In this document: piece by piece, positions 48,550 through 60,602 of the stretch
How positions within the stretch are numbered: the first letter of the stretch is position 1
Layout of the letters: every line of letters starts with the position of its first letter
Assembly: GCA_015680865.1 (NCBI GenBank)
Contig: JADAKE010000022.1
Coordinates: 1-64,000, forward strand
Length of the DNA stretch: 64,000 bases
Direction: 5' to 3'
Source of the DNA: Enterococcus lacertideformus
Lineage (GTDB): Bacteria > Bacillota > Bacilli > Lactobacillales > Enterococcaceae
Position numbers and translations under genes: made by a program
The notes under the pieces: generated by a model
Seen by the model: the letters and a program-made list of their open reading frames with translations, nothing else
Told to the model about the DNA's origin: nothing
Databases searched by the model: none

Positions 48550-48600
48550 ATAAAAGAGCATGGGGCAAAAGTAATGAATACTGTTGTCTCATGCTCTCTA
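48550..48600 (-). terminator. terminator after glpF
   Basis: AGAGCATG (48555-48562) pairs with CATGCTCT (48590-48597), and on the minus strand TTTTAT follows. It resembles the window's GTGTGGGACAA hairpins. The rest of 48277-48731 holds no gene. Confidence 0.6.
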
Positions 48601-48731
48601 GCCTTACCTCTCAAATCATAGCGCTTCTTACTATTAGTTTAATGCTTCTTACACGAAAACTAATCCACTTTTTGTTTTCATTCTGTTTTGATAAGGATTA
48701 TGACTCTCATCGGTAGCTTTCACAACCTTTT

Positions 48732-49445
48732 TTACACCATTAACATGTACATACCTACTGCAACGATTGCGCCTGCCATTGGTGCGATTACTGGTACCCA
48801 TGAATAATTCCAGTCAGAATCTCCTTTATTTGCAATAGGTAAAACAGCGTGAGCGATGCGTGGACCTAGATCACGAGCAGGGTTGATCGCATAGCCTGTA
48901 GGTCCCCCTAAAAGCCCGATTGCTAAGATCAAACCACCTACCGCAAAAACATTAGTTCCATCGGCAAATGTATTCTGTCCAAAAGCTAATAGTCCTAAAA
49001 CTAAAACAAATGTGCCAATCAGTTCGGTGATAAAGTTTGCTGGATAATTTCTAATAGCTGGTCCTGTAGCAAAAGTTCCTAAAATTGCACCTTGATCTTT
49101 TGTCACATTCCAATGAGGTAAATAAGTCAACCATACAAGAACTGCACAGATAATTGCGCCTAACATTTGAGCAATAATAAATGGGATCACTAAATTCCAG
49201 CCGATTGCACCAGTCATCGCCATTGCTAATGAAACAGCGGGATTTAAATGTGCTGGTCCCATAAACCCAGAAATATAAACTGCCATTGTGACTGCTAATC
49301 CCCAACCAAACGCGATAACGATCCAACCTGAAGCTTGCGCTTTACTCTTATTCAAGTTAACAGCAGCACATACACCATCACCAAGTAAAACCAAAATCAT
49401 CGTACCAATAAATTCTCCCATAATCTGAGTCATTTCTGCACTCAT
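48732..49445 (-). CDS. glpF: glycerol facilitator (aquaporin family)
   Basis: 237 residues with six membrane helices and two half-helices carrying the NPA motifs, HLNPAVSLAMA and YAINPARDLGPR. The Asp-Arg after the second NPA is the glycerol-selective form. It imports glycerol for GlpK. It is last in the operon, with its start adjacent to the stop of glpO (one base). It is intact. Confidence 0.92.
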   Translation of the reverse strand: MSAEMTQIMGEFIGTMILVLLGDGVCAAVNLNKSKAQASGWIVIAFGWGLAVTMAVYISGFMGPAHLNPAVSLAMAMTGAIGWNLVIPFIIAQMLGAIICAVLVWLTYLPHWNVTKDQGAILGTFATGPAIRNYPANFITELIGTFVLVLGLLAFGQNTFADGTNVFAVGGLILAIGLLGGPTGYAINPARDLGPRIAHAVLPIANKGDSDWNYSWVPVIAPMAGAIVAVGMYMLMV

Positions 49446-51269
49446 TTATTTCTCCCCCTTTAATTCACTTAAATCCGATTCAGCGATCAATTCTTCTAAA
49501 TGATTCTCTTGACGCTGTTTCTCTTCAGAAGACCAGGCGAAATAGTTGGCAATGGCATCAATGATTGGTTGTTTGATTACATCTAGTCGATCTCTTTCAA
49601 ACAATAAGTGATTCGTACGACGGATCAAATAATCTCCTGGCGTCAAGACCATTTCTTCTTCTAGCCCATAACGTAAACGTGCAGATTCGGCCAAGCTTAG
49701 TCCATCATAAGGTGTCATTTCTTTTGCTAAAGCAAAAATCTTTTTCGCGTTCGTTCCATAAAAATCTGCGATGTAAATAGCATCTACCTCTTCTAATCCT
49801 GCTTCCACACCTAATTTGGCTAATGCTGCGACCGTTTCTTCTAATTTTGTTGGATCGAAATCTCCTCCAGATACAGGATAATGTTTTGAATCAATTTCTT
49901 TTACCGTCATCTTATATTCGTCTTTCAATAGTTGACGGATCAATTTTAGTGCCCCTTCTGCCATTTTACGGTAATCGGTGATTTTCCCTCCCGATAGTGT
50001 CAATAAACCATCTGTTTATCTTTCCAATGAACTACCTCGAGATACTGAAGATGGCGCTTTTTCATTTCGGCTATTTTCTAAATGACTTAATACATCTTCT
50101 ACTTCTAATCTTGAGGCTTTTTTTTCTTTATATTCCGTTACAGTATCAAGCACTTTATTAAAGCTCTTATCTGAGATTGAGCCATTGTCCCCGCCGTTGT
50201 AGTCAGAACCGTCATTACCAATCAATAACGGTCTTAACCCAGCCCAACTTGCTTCCACATCTGCTAACGTGATATTTGCCTCTGGATAGCGGTGATTGAT
50301 AACATCTAACAAATAATCAACATCTTCTTGTGTCACTTTTGGATCAGTGTAATCACCTTGATAATCCGTGTCGGTCGTACCAAAATATGTTTTGTTTTCT
50401 CGTGGAATGGCGAAAACCATTCGTCCATCCTGCTTGCCTGTATCAAAATAAGTGGGTTGTGGCACTGGTAGTTTTTTCGCATCTACTACTAAGTGGACTC
50501 CTTTTGTTGGACGCATTTTAGGTGATATTGCTAGTTTGAAGTTCAAATTACGGATTTTGTCTACCCATGGTCCACTGGTATTAATCACTAATTTCGCTTT
50601 GATTTCTACTACTTGATCCGTTAATAAATCACGTGCCTTGACACCGATGATTTGATCGTCATCATACAAAAAGCCAATCGCTTTCATTTTGCTTACTAAA
50701 TAAGCCCCATCTTCTGCTGCTTTCTTGATATTTTCAATTACTAAACGTGAATCATTGTTGCGAAAATCAAGATAGACTCCTGCGCCTTTTAACCCTTCTT
50801 TTTTCAAAAAAGGTTCACGTTCTAGCACTTCTTCAGGAGTTAAAGTATAGTTTTCATATTTTGTTCCTGTCACATTCGCTAATTTATCGTAAAGGTACAT
50901 CGCAACTTTAACAGAGAACATGTTAAAGGTTGTGGCACCTTCATCCTCATAAATAGGTAATAACATAGGGTCAGGTTTTGGAATGTGTGGTGCAATCCCT
51001 TGAACTACTGCTCGTTCACCCACCGTATCTGCTACAACTTCGACATCAAAAGTTTTTAGATAGCGGATCCCTCCATGCACTAATTTTGTCGAACGTGAAG
51101 ATGTGCCTTCTGCGAAATCTTGCATCTCAATCAACCCTGTTTTGATCCCAGAAGCAGCTGCTTGAAGTGCCACACCAGCACCAGTAATCCCTCCACCAAT
51201 AATCAATAGATCTAATTTTTCCTGTTGTATTTTTTCAATACTTTCTTGTCTTGTTCCTCTTGAAAACAT
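49446..51269 (-). pseudogene. glpO: alpha-glycerophosphate oxidase GlpO, one in-frame stop
   Basis: The 607-codon frame starts at ATG 51269 behind GGAGGG. It has the FAD motif DLLIIGGGITGAGVALQAA, the RSTKLVHGGIRYL flavin segment and the C-terminal TLSGGKITDYRKMAEGAL. TAA at 50016-50018 (after SSLER) lies just before TDGLLTLSGGK; relatives usually have Glu or a similar residue there. GlpO oxidises glycerol 3-phosphate to dihydroxyacetone phosphate with oxygen, giving hydrogen peroxide, a virulence trait in some enterococci. Losing the last 185 residues would remove part of the FAD site and the C-terminal domain. Confidence 0.88.
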
Positions 51270-51283
51270 GACGTTCCCTCCTT

Positions 51284-52816
<1,533 letters not shown>

Positions 52817-52892
52817 TTACCTTTATCATACATCGATTCATTTTTTAGAAACTGCCAGAAAAACTGTAATTTGGTGTTTTTTTGACAGTTTT

Positions 52893-54352
52893 CTAATTTT
52901 TAGCCTTTTTTTCTTGTTCGATTTTTTGCTTTAACCTTGCAATATCGTAGCTTGAGGCAAATTCAGATAGATAGTAATAATTTTGATTTGGTTTTTCTTG
53001 ATTAAACGTAATAATTAGATCATACGTTTTTCCTTCTTGTCGGTTCTCAATCTCGATCCCACTGATTCCTCTAAGTTCTCTCAACAAAAACTGTTGAAAA
53101 GCAATTCGGTAAATCGGTAACGTCTCAATGTTTATACCTATTGTAACCGATTTAGCGATATAAAAATCAATCATCATGAGTATATTTGCATACTGGATCA
53201 TCAAATAATTCAATGTAGACCCTTCTAATCGTTTTGAAGGCAATTGTGTGAGCGTCGTGTCTTTTAATCGTTCCAATAATTGACTAAGCGATTGTCCTAA
53301 CATCCTTTTTTGTTGCTGTAATAAATGATTTTCGTCATAAATCATCAGGACTCCTTGAAAAAAATAAAACTCATTATCGATTTGTGCCAACTGATAGCCT
53401 ACCGCTTTTTCTTCTTTGATCTTTAATCGTCTGGGGCGATAATGCCACAGCATCGTTTCTCGAAGATAGGTATCCAGTACCGCAGTGGGTAATTTCTTGC
53501 TTCTAGTCAAATCATATTGATAAAAATGTTCTTCATCCAATACCGCAAATGATACAAAAAAACTGTAGAACATGAGCGTTTCGTACCCACTTAAATCAGC
53601 AGCAGTGCGACTTAGATAAAGAGAAAGAATTGGATCAATAGCTTGATACAACTGATCTTTTTGATACAGCTCTTTCTTTTCTTTTAGTTTGTCAAACGTT
53701 GTTTTTTCACTTAATAAACGTTTTCGTGTAATTCCCAGCCAGCAGGCAATTTTCATGGATGAGGCGGAGGAAAATGACATTTTTAATCCTCGCTCTAATC
53801 CTAAAATCAGCGGAGATTTATCCGCCGTATGTTTCAAGAAAAGCGGACGTTGTGTTTCAGGAATAAATTGAAATAAGGTAAAATAAAAATATCTGACTTG
53901 TAACTCTTCACCATAAAGTTGGCCATTTTTGATTTGAAGAGAAAATTCTTGCAATAATTGATTCAATTCCTTGATTTTACGAAAAACAGTGGATTCACTA
54001 ATATTGAATGCTGTCGCTAAACGTACGATAGAGGATTGGTTATGCTCTAACAGATAAGTAAGTAAATTGAATTTCAAACTTTGCTGCACTAAAAAAATAA
54101 GAATTTTTTCTAAACTGACATCATCTGCCAGCTCTAAAACCACTTGAAATTCATTTCTTTTAATAGCTACTTTCTTGCCCATCATCGAACCAATCATTGG
54201 GATTTCTTCAATGCATTGATCAAATGAAGATTTAGAAAGGTTGACTTGTTCCCGCAATTGACTAGTCGCTATCGTTCCACCTTGCAAGATCATTTTTCTA
54301 AGTATCATTACTTGCAACTGCTCTTTTTTTCCAATAACTGATCAAACTTCAT
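52893..54352 (-). pseudogene. Mga/AtxA-type helix-turn-helix regulator, frameshift at the N-terminus
   Basis: The main frame (474 codons from 54317) has two helix-turn-helix segments, TIATSQLREQVNLSKSSFDQCI and RLATAFNISESTVFRKIKELNQ, and a long helical middle. It ends in a short EIIB-like tail. The natural start appears to be ATG 54352, which overlaps the stop of the upstream oxidoreductase (ATGAAGTTTGA). From there MKFDQLLEKKEQLQV reads on only if one A is added to a run of seven near 54322-54330. As written, translation must start at an internal codon. It lies directly upstream of glpK, so it probably regulates glycerol genes. Confidence 0.7.
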
Positions 54353-55640
54353 TAATTGCATCAACCACCTTTAGTAGCTGGATTGGCATTCGATATTCTG
54401 GTTGAAAGAACAACTCATGCTCTAGCAGTCGTTGTAATGTCCAACCTTCTTCAACTACAAGTGTCAATCGATCCAGCAAATAAAAAATATCTTCCTTACT
54501 ATAAAGTTGTGCCCCCAGTAATCGTTGGTTTTCATCACAGATCACTTTGATTCTTGCTTTTTCTGGCTTTATGGCAGATAAACGAATAGTTAGGTATTTT
54601 TTAATCACTTTTTGTGGATAAAAAATACTTTCTTCCTCGGTTAAACCCACACTTCCTAAAAAATAACCGAACCAGTGATTCCCGATTGGCCGATAAGTCC
54701 CTGGATCTTTTTTAGGTGTTCCTCCAATTGTTTGGCTGACTACTTGGGCTGTACGTATGGCATGGTTGACCAAAGAGACATACATTTTTTCTTTTGTTGG
54801 TTGGAAAGTTACCTGAATTGCATCACCAATTGCATAGATATCTTTGGCAGAGGTCTGTAAATATTCATCTACCCAAATCGTCCCATCGTCATTCAACTTT
54901 AGCTGATCTTGCCACATTCGATGGTCAGGGCGTGTATGATTAGCTAAAAGAACCAAGTCGTAGCTTTCACTTTTTTGATCGGTAATAACGGATACTTGAT
55001 TATTTTCTTCAAGCGACTGAACTTGTTCATTTAAAAAAAGCGGAATATTTAGCTTCTTCAATTCTTTTTTTAAAGGTTCCACCATCTCTGGATCAAAATA
55101 ACGGAACAATAACTTTTTTTGGCTTTCATACAAATGGACTTCTTTTTTTTTGTTGATATAAACTTTCTGCCAACTCTAAACCCACTTGCCCAGCACCAAT
55201 AACAGCAACCTTTTCAGCTTTTTCAAGACTTTGTTCAAGTGATGTTCTTAAATGTGTTTCTTTGACTGAACGAATGTGCGTACTTTTTAAAACATTTTTA
55301 AATTGCTGGTTCGAGCCAGTGGCAATGATCAATGTATCAAAAGAGAATGATCTGCCATTTTGTATAAATAATTTTTTCGTGGACAGTTCGAGAGAAACTA
55401 CTTCTGTCTGAGTTTGAACGCTCACCCCCCATATAGCTTTTCCAATTCCTCCCTTGTCATCCAATATAGTTGTTCATTTTTTGTGATTTCCTTTTTTAAA
55501 AATAAATTGATACCACTTGGTATAAAACCAATTTTCTCTTGTCTTTCAAGTAGCACGATTTCACTATCAGGACAGCTTTTACGCAAACACATAGCTGCAT
55601 GGATGCCCGCAAACGAACCACCGATGATTACGCTCTTCAT
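54342..55640 (-). pseudogene. FAD/NAD(P)-dependent disulfide reductase (NADH oxidase-like), two frameshifts
   Basis: It starts at ATG 55640 behind AAGAGGGAAAGAG. The first frame reads KSVIIGGSFAGIHAAMCLRKS and stops after LEKLYGG in a run of six G (55425-55430). The second covers VSVQTQTEVVSLEL, IIATGSNQQFKN and VAVIGAGQVGLELAESLYQQKK, then shifts in a run of nine A (about 55143-55151). The third covers VHLYESQKKLLFRYFDPE, YAIGDAIQV and the dimer domain. The redox Cys of NADH oxidases (SCGI) is replaced by PSGINLF, so it may act otherwise. Restored length is about 432 residues. It probably leads the glycerol operon, supplying peroxide- or NADH-linked redox. Confidence 0.75.
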
Positions 55641-55659
55641 CTCTTTCCCTCTTTTCTAA

Positions 55660-56090
55660 CTTCCTAATTGAAGAATACCATGTAACCTTTAACGTGACAA
55701 AAAATGTACTCAATTCCTCGCTAAAATGACTTTGCAACTATGTTTTCTTATAGATAGATCAATAGAACGAAGTCATTTTAGGAACCGCTGACAGAAATGA
55801 ACAACTGAAAACAAAGTCAGCATAACAATAATTTTCTAATCTAAAAAAGCTGTTATTTTTAACTGATTCTAACGTATAACGATTATGTTGTTATTTCAAA
55901 CGGTTTTACTATTTGGAATTAGAAAAAACTTTATTTTACTTGCTTTACTATTAAAAGAAAAAGAAGGTTTGTTAAATCATTAGGAGATAGTTGTTATTTA
56001 TAGGATAATATTTTTTGTAAGCGGATATACAAAAAGGAGGGTTCTGATGATTTGTTGTCCGTTGCTTGGTCTTAGTTAAAAAGGAGAATG
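55660..56090. other. intergenic stretch, no gene seen
   Basis: AT-rich, with no credible ORF. Promoters for the minus-strand oxidoreductase and for the plus-strand decayed gene at 56094 should lie here. Confidence 0.5.
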
Positions 56091-56093
56091 AAA

Positions 56094-56640
56094 TGAAAAA
56101 AAGAGGGAATTTTTTCTTAACGTTGGTGTTGCTTTTATCTTTTGTTATGTTGAAAGTGGCGCTTCACAAGCGTTTGTTTATACCAAAGACTTAACGATTC
56201 CGATGACGACGGTCTTGGAACAATTATCAACCAGCCTTTCTTGATTATGTCCAGCGAACCACGACGTTTACGATCGGTTCTATTGCGACCCCCTCAAAAG
56301 AAGTGGCCATTGAAACAGCACCAACCATGGCAAGACAATACAAAGTCCGTACCCAACAAATCAGTGAAGACTTAGCTAATGCATTGGCACCTTCCAACAA
56401 TGAAGTAGATTTTGATCCATCGGGAATGATCGCCACTTTGTATGGGCAAGCTGTCGTATTGAATCAAGCGGGGCAATTTATATACACCACCACCTAAGAA
56501 ATGGTGCCAACTTACCTTTGGGATGCCATTGCCATTGATGGGAAACGAGGAGTCTTAGACGAAAAAACGGGGGATATCGTAGACGATAAGACAAAAAATA
56601 TCCTCGGCAAAGGTGCGATGGGAGGTGAGTAGACTTGATA
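56094..56640 (+). pseudogene. decayed exported protein, unknown
   Basis: After AAAAGGAGAATGAA, ATG 56094 begins a signal-peptide-like MKKRGNFFLTLVLLLSF. Several one-base shifts follow (about 56150 and 56235). Restored text reads ESGASQAFVYTKDLTIPMTTVLEQL, VQRTTTFTIGSIATPSKEVAIETAPTMARQYKVRTQQ and DLANALAPSNNEVDFDPSGMIATLYGQAVVLNQAGQFIYTTT. TAA (about 56498) and a last piece LWDAIAIDGKRGVLDEKTGDIVDDKTKNI end near 56630. I recognise no family. At least four lesions make it a clear pseudogene. Confidence 0.55.
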
Positions 56641-56828
56641 GAACTGATTGATGCTACCATTTTTCCATATGCTCCTCCGTTGACTAATAAAGGATTCAGC
56701 CCTCACAAAAAATTGTAAAGCTTTCAAAAACATTAGTAAACAGACAATCGCTCTTTTCTTTTGATAAAATACGACAAGCATTGACATAATGAAGTTTCGA
56801 TTTTTATGTTACCGGTAACATTTTTTAT

Positions 56829-56867
56829 TAAAAAAGGGCTGGGATATAAGACTTTCCCAGTCCTTAA
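56829..56867 (-). terminator. intrinsic terminator after the purine permease
   Basis: AGGACTGGGA pairs with TCCCAGCCCT on the minus strand, followed by TTTTTT. Confidence 0.8.
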
Positions 56868-56946
56868 AACAAAATATACGTTTCTAAGAAGAAATCCTTC
56901 AACAATAGACCCTCGCATTTAAAACATTAGAAACGATTTTTATCGC

Positions 56947-58260
56947 TTAATTTGCATTCAAGATCCACATAAATCCAATGAAAACAAAAAAGAGAAGGTA
57001 CATGATCGGTGATACTTCTTTGCCACGCTTTGCAGCAATCATAGTGACTGGATAAAAAATAAATCCTAAAGCAATCCCATCCGAGATACTATATGTCAAA
57101 GGCATTCCGATTAAGATCAAGAATGAAGGGATAGCAATTTCTAATTTTCCCCATTCAATTTGACGCAAAGATTGAGCCATCAGTACGCCAACCACGATTA
57201 ATGCCGGTGCAGTTACCTGAGAGGTCACGACGGATAAAAGCGGTGAAAAGAATAAACCTAGCAAGAAAAAAATTCCTGTTGTGACTGCCGTGATTCCAGA
57301 ACGTCCACCTACTGCAATACCTGCAGAGGATTCAACAAATGCACCAACTGGCGAAGTTCCTAATAAAGAACCAGCAAGCATAGCAGTAGAATCAGAAGCC
57401 AACGCCTTCCCTACACGAGGCATCTTATTGTCTTTCATAAAGCCCGCTTGGTTAGCTAGACCGACCAATGTACCTGCTGTATCAAAAAAAGTCACTAATA
57501 AGAACGTTAAGACAACCACCCACATTTGTAGTGAGTTGATATCCCCAATATGCTTCAATGCTACTAAGAAAGTTGGTTTTAAACTTGGTGCAGCCGATAT
57601 TAACTGAGAAGGTATTGGTATCAGTCCTGTTACTAATCCAAGAGCTGTCGTCGCTGTCATCCCAATAAAAATCCCACCTGGAATACGGCGAACCAATAAA
57701 ATCGCGGTAACAACTAATCCAAAGATCGTCAACAAAGTTGAGCCAACATTCAGTGAACCTAAGCCAACTAAAGTTGATTCATTCGCAACAATGATCCCGC
57801 CTTCACTCAATCCAAGAAAAGCAATGAATAATCCAATACCGCCAGAGATCGCATATTTTAAATCAGCTGGAATGGCATCAATGATCATTTCACGCAATTT
57901 AAAAATAGTGATCAAAATAAAAATCAATGATGCAACAAACACGCCTGCTAAAGCTGTTTCCCATGGGATTCCCATCCCTAAACAAACAGAATAAGCGAAA
58001 AAGGCATTGATTCCTAATGCAGGTGCTGTGCCAATGGGATATCGCGCTAACACACCCATTAAAATACAGCCGATTGCACTAGCTAATGCAGTGGCAGTAA
58101 ACACCGCGCCTTCATCCATACCATAAACGCCTAAAAATGTTGGATTGACAAATAAAATATATGCCATCGAAATAAAGGTGGTAAAGCCAGCAAGTATTTC
58201 TCTTCTCACGGTTGTACCTAGTTTCTCAATATCGAAGTAGGAAAGTATTTTTCCCTTCAT
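56947..58260 (-). CDS. AzgA-family purine (hypoxanthine/guanine/adenine) permease
   Basis: 437 residues with 12-14 membrane segments. The AzgA/PbuG blocks are ILAGFTTFISMAYILFVNPTFL near the N-terminus, GTAPALGINAFFAYSVCLGMG, TFFDTAGTLVGLANQAG and SPVGAFVESSAGIAVGGRSGIT. It imports a purine base with protons. The start follows GGAGG. A hairpin-and-T-run lies about 110 bases upstream (58362-58402). It is intact. Confidence 0.88.
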   Translation of the reverse strand: MKGKILSYFDIEKLGTTVRREILAGFTTFISMAYILFVNPTFLGVYGMDEGAVFTATALASAIGCILMGVLARYPIGTAPALGINAFFAYSVCLGMGIPWETALAGVFVASLIFILITIFKLREMIIDAIPADLKYAISGGIGLFIAFLGLSEGGIIVANESTLVGLGSLNVGSTLLTIFGLVVTAILLVRRIPGGIFIGMTATTALGLVTGLIPIPSQLISAAPSLKPTFLVALKHIGDINSLQMWVVVLTFLLVTFFDTAGTLVGLANQAGFMKDNKMPRVGKALASDSTAMLAGSLLGTSPVGAFVESSAGIAVGGRSGITAVTTGIFFLLGLFFSPLLSVVTSQVTAPALIVVGVLMAQSLRQIEWGKLEIAIPSFLILIGMPLTYSISDGIALGFIFYPVTMIAAKRGKEVSPIMYLLFFVFIGFMWILNAN

Positions 58261-58361
58261 CTTCTAACCTCCTAAAACCGAACGTTTATAAAAAAGTCTT
58301 TTAAAATTTTGATTTATTAAAAAACAACGTGATTAATCATATACTAAATAAGATAATAAGT

Positions 58362-58402
58362 AAATAAAAAAGTCGGATTTCAAGCAAAATCCGAACTTTA
58401 AA
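58362..58402 (-). terminator. hairpin with T tract in the leader of the purine permease
   Basis: On the minus strand AAAGTTCGGATTT pairs with AAATCCGACTTT and is followed by TTTATTT. It could end an upstream transcript or act as an attenuator for the permease. I looked for the conserved core of a purine riboswitch before it (UUUCUACC) and did not find it. Confidence 0.6.
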
Positions 58403-58677
58403 GTTTTACTTATTATGTATCCGATTCCCCAGCTTTTTATTTATACAAACCAGCCAAAGTACTTATTTTCAAATGTGTTCATTTGCTACACGCTTTTGTT
58501 ATTCCAAAATAAACTTTTTGACATTTACTTTTGACCGCCAACATTTTGTCATTTTCTTGGAATAAATTAGGAAATTCAAGTCACCTTCTTCATTAAAAAA
58601 GAGGCTCTTGCTTTTTATACGTTGTGTTTCATCTGTAAACCAACTTTTATTCTCTTTCATCTTATACGCTTGTTTTT
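58403..58677. other. leader/intergenic stretch
   Basis: No gene. The minus-strand text TGTATAAATAAAAAGCTGGG and GGATACATAATAAGTA near 58410-58450 could form a small stem (TGTAT/ATACA) before the leader hairpin; its meaning is unknown. Confidence 0.35.
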
Positions 58678-59037
58678 TTATAACTTACCAATCACAAAAT
58701 AATTGCCTTCTGGATCAGAAAAATTGAAGGTTTGGATACCGTTATTATCCATGATTTCTCCAGCATTGTCTAACTTTTCATATATTTCTTCGAATTGATC
58801 CGTAAAGAACATGATGGATGGCGTAGTACCTAATACCTCTGGAGAAAATCGTTGAACAAAGACCTTTGGAAAAATCCCTAATTCAAATTCTGATGAGATG
58901 GTTAAGATTGTGCTATGGAATTCTTCTGGCAAATCAATCGTTTCACTGATGGTTGCTCCTAGGGTTTTGACAAAAAAATTACTAAGAACTTCGACATCTC
59001 CTGCATAAAGCATGATTCTCGTTTTGGCTATCATCAT
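58678..59037 (-). CDS. glyoxalase/bleomycin-resistance (VOC) family protein
   Basis: 119 residues of the vicinal-oxygen-chelate fold: MIAKTRIMLYAGDVEVLSNFFVKTLGA, then a C-terminal NGIQTFNFSDPEGNYFVIGKL. The DPEGN(Y/P)F end is characteristic. The metal ligands are not all visible, so it may be a binding protein, not an enzyme. The start follows AGGAGG. It is intact. Confidence 0.8.
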   Translation of the reverse strand: MMIAKTRIMLYAGDVEVLSNFFVKTLGATISETIDLPEEFHSTILTISSEFELGIFPKVFVQRFSPEVLGTTPSIMFFTDQFEEIYEKLDNAGEIMDNNGIQTFNFSDPEGNYFVIGKL

Positions 59038-59289
59038 TAGTCCTCCTTTTGTATAACTCTATTTGTGATTTAAGTATAACATGAAAGTAACATATCAACG
59101 CTTTTTTCGTTTGGGTTTCTCATAAATACGATGAAGTTAACTAATACAATAAAGAAGATTGAGATAAAAGTGTTTAACGCCGAAAAATCCCTTCTTATTT
59201 CTTATAGTTGAACCCTTCTACCCTAGCCTCGTCAAAATCAAAGAAGAAAATAACTAACAAAATTTCACTTCATTTTTTGGTGCCAGACG

Positions 59290-59320
59290 TAATAAAAAAA
59301 GCAACAGTATTTGCTTTTTA
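59290..59320 (-). terminator. terminator after the B3/B4-domain gene
   Basis: AAAAAGCAA pairs with TTGCTTTTT around a short loop; T runs follow on both strands. Confidence 0.6.
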
Positions 59321-59338
59321 TTTTTTCTTTTGATCTGA

Positions 59339-60052
59339 TCATCTCACACTTACTTCAGGATGTTTTTTTGTTAAAGTGTATTTTTTACTGTCTACATGAA
59401 AGATTTGATCGATTTTCTTTTTCAGTTCAGCAATTGCTTCTTTGCCACGGCGTGCTTGTTCTTCGTTCACTGATTCGATCACTAATACTGCTTGTGTCGT
59501 GTTTTCAGTTAACATCGTCCGTTGAGCTTCACGCCAGTTTAAACAGCGACAAATAGCGCCTTCTTCATCATAATAAATGATTTCTTCAGGTAAAGCCGGT
59601 GAGTCTTCTTCCGCTCCCAAAGGTAAAAAACTTTCTCCGCCTACTGCTTTTCCTAAATGCAAATCGTCTTTGATTTTTTCTTGGTCTTCTCCACCACAAG
59701 GAACTCCGAATATTAGCGAGATGCTATTATAGATATCTACTAATGGATTGATAGGGAAAAATTCCCGTCCTTGATTAGCTCTTTTTAGTAAAGCTTCAAT
59801 TGATGAACGTGCTCCTTTTTTGGTTTTAAAACGTGAAAAAGCTTGTAGCCATTGGCTGATGATCTCATTTTGACTAAACGGTTCTGTTGTCAAATAAGTA
59901 TTTGCTTCTTTTGCTGCCTGATTCAGCAACTGATGGAACTGTGCTTCTTGTTCCTGCTTGATGTGGTTGTCGATGCCTTTAACTACTAATAATTCAACCG
60001 TTGCATCAGGAAATACTTCCCAAAAATTTTGATCCACAATCATTTTTTCCAT
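59339..60052 (-). CDS. B3/B4 tRNA-binding-domain protein (PheT-like)
   Basis: 237 residues matching the stand-alone B3/B4 domain of phenylalanyl-tRNA synthetase beta chain: FSRFKTKKGARSSIEALLKRA, FFPINPLVDIYNSISL, PCGGEDQEKI and LPEEIIYYDEEGAICRCLNWREAQRTML. In full synthetase this domain edits Tyr-tRNA(Phe); free forms are proposed to trim mischarged tRNAs or bind free amino acids. The start follows AAGGAGTAAG. It lies 12 bases after the GNAT gene. It is intact. Confidence 0.85.
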   Translation of the reverse strand: MEKMIVDQNFWEVFPDATVELLVVKGIDNHIKQEQEAQFHQLLNQAAKEANTYLTTEPFSQNEIISQWLQAFSRFKTKKGARSSIEALLKRANQGREFFPINPLVDIYNSISLIFGVPCGGEDQEKIKDDLHLGKAVGGESFLPLGAEEDSPALPEEIIYYDEEGAICRCLNWREAQRTMLTENTTQAVLVIESVNEEQARRGKEAIAELKKKIDQIFHVDSKKYTLTKKHPEVSVR

Positions 60053-60064
60053 TTTCTTACTCCT

Positions 60065-60589
60065 TTATTTGTTTAAATTTTTAACGAATAGATAATCCGT
60101 TTGTGCATCGTCACCCATATAAAAAATATGTTGGCTATAATGGCTAAATCCATGCTTCTTATAAAAGTTTAAAGCAGAATAGTTATGCTCCCAAACGCCT
60201 AACCATATCGCCTCTTTTTGTTTCTCTTGGGCTTTTTCAATAGCTAAACTGATTAATTTAGAACCAATGCCCTTTGATTTAAATGGCGGTCGTACATAAA
60301 TTCGTTCGATTTCTAAGTAATGATCGCCCATCTTTTCAGTTTGAGCTTGGTCTACATTTAATTTCATGTAACCTGCGATTTCTCCATCTAGTAGCGCCCA
60401 ATAAAATTCTGTATTTTCATCTTGGAGCTCTTGCACTAATTTATTGATTTCATAATCCTTATTTAAATAGACCGTCATTAATTCTTCACTATTGTATTCA
60501 CCAAAGGTATCTTGATAGGTTTCGATACTAATGGCTTGGAGTTTTTCTGCTGCTGCCACCGTTATTCGTTTTAGCTCAATTTTTTTCAC
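60065..60589 (-). CDS. GNAT-family N-acetyltransferase
   Basis: 174 residues. The acetyl-CoA-binding motif A is YVRPPFKSKGIGSKLISLAIEKAQEKQ and motif B is ALNFYKKHGFSHYSQHIFYMG. It resembles PaiA-like polyamine or small-amine acetyltransferases. The start follows GAAAGGGTTGAAAC. It lies 13 bases after the MarR gene. It is intact. Confidence 0.83.
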   Translation of the reverse strand: MKKIELKRITVAAAEKLQAISIETYQDTFGEYNSEELMTVYLNKDYEINKLVQELQDENTEFYWALLDGEIAGYMKLNVDQAQTEKMGDHYLEIERIYVRPPFKSKGIGSKLISLAIEKAQEKQKEAIWLGVWEHNYSALNFYKKHGFSHYSQHIFYMGDDAQTDYLFVKNLNK

Positions 60590-60602
60590 TGTTTCAACCC
60601 TT

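Noticed and set aside
58403..58677. Purine riboswitch before the AzgA-type permease
   Set aside because: The conserved core segments could not be found on the minus strand.
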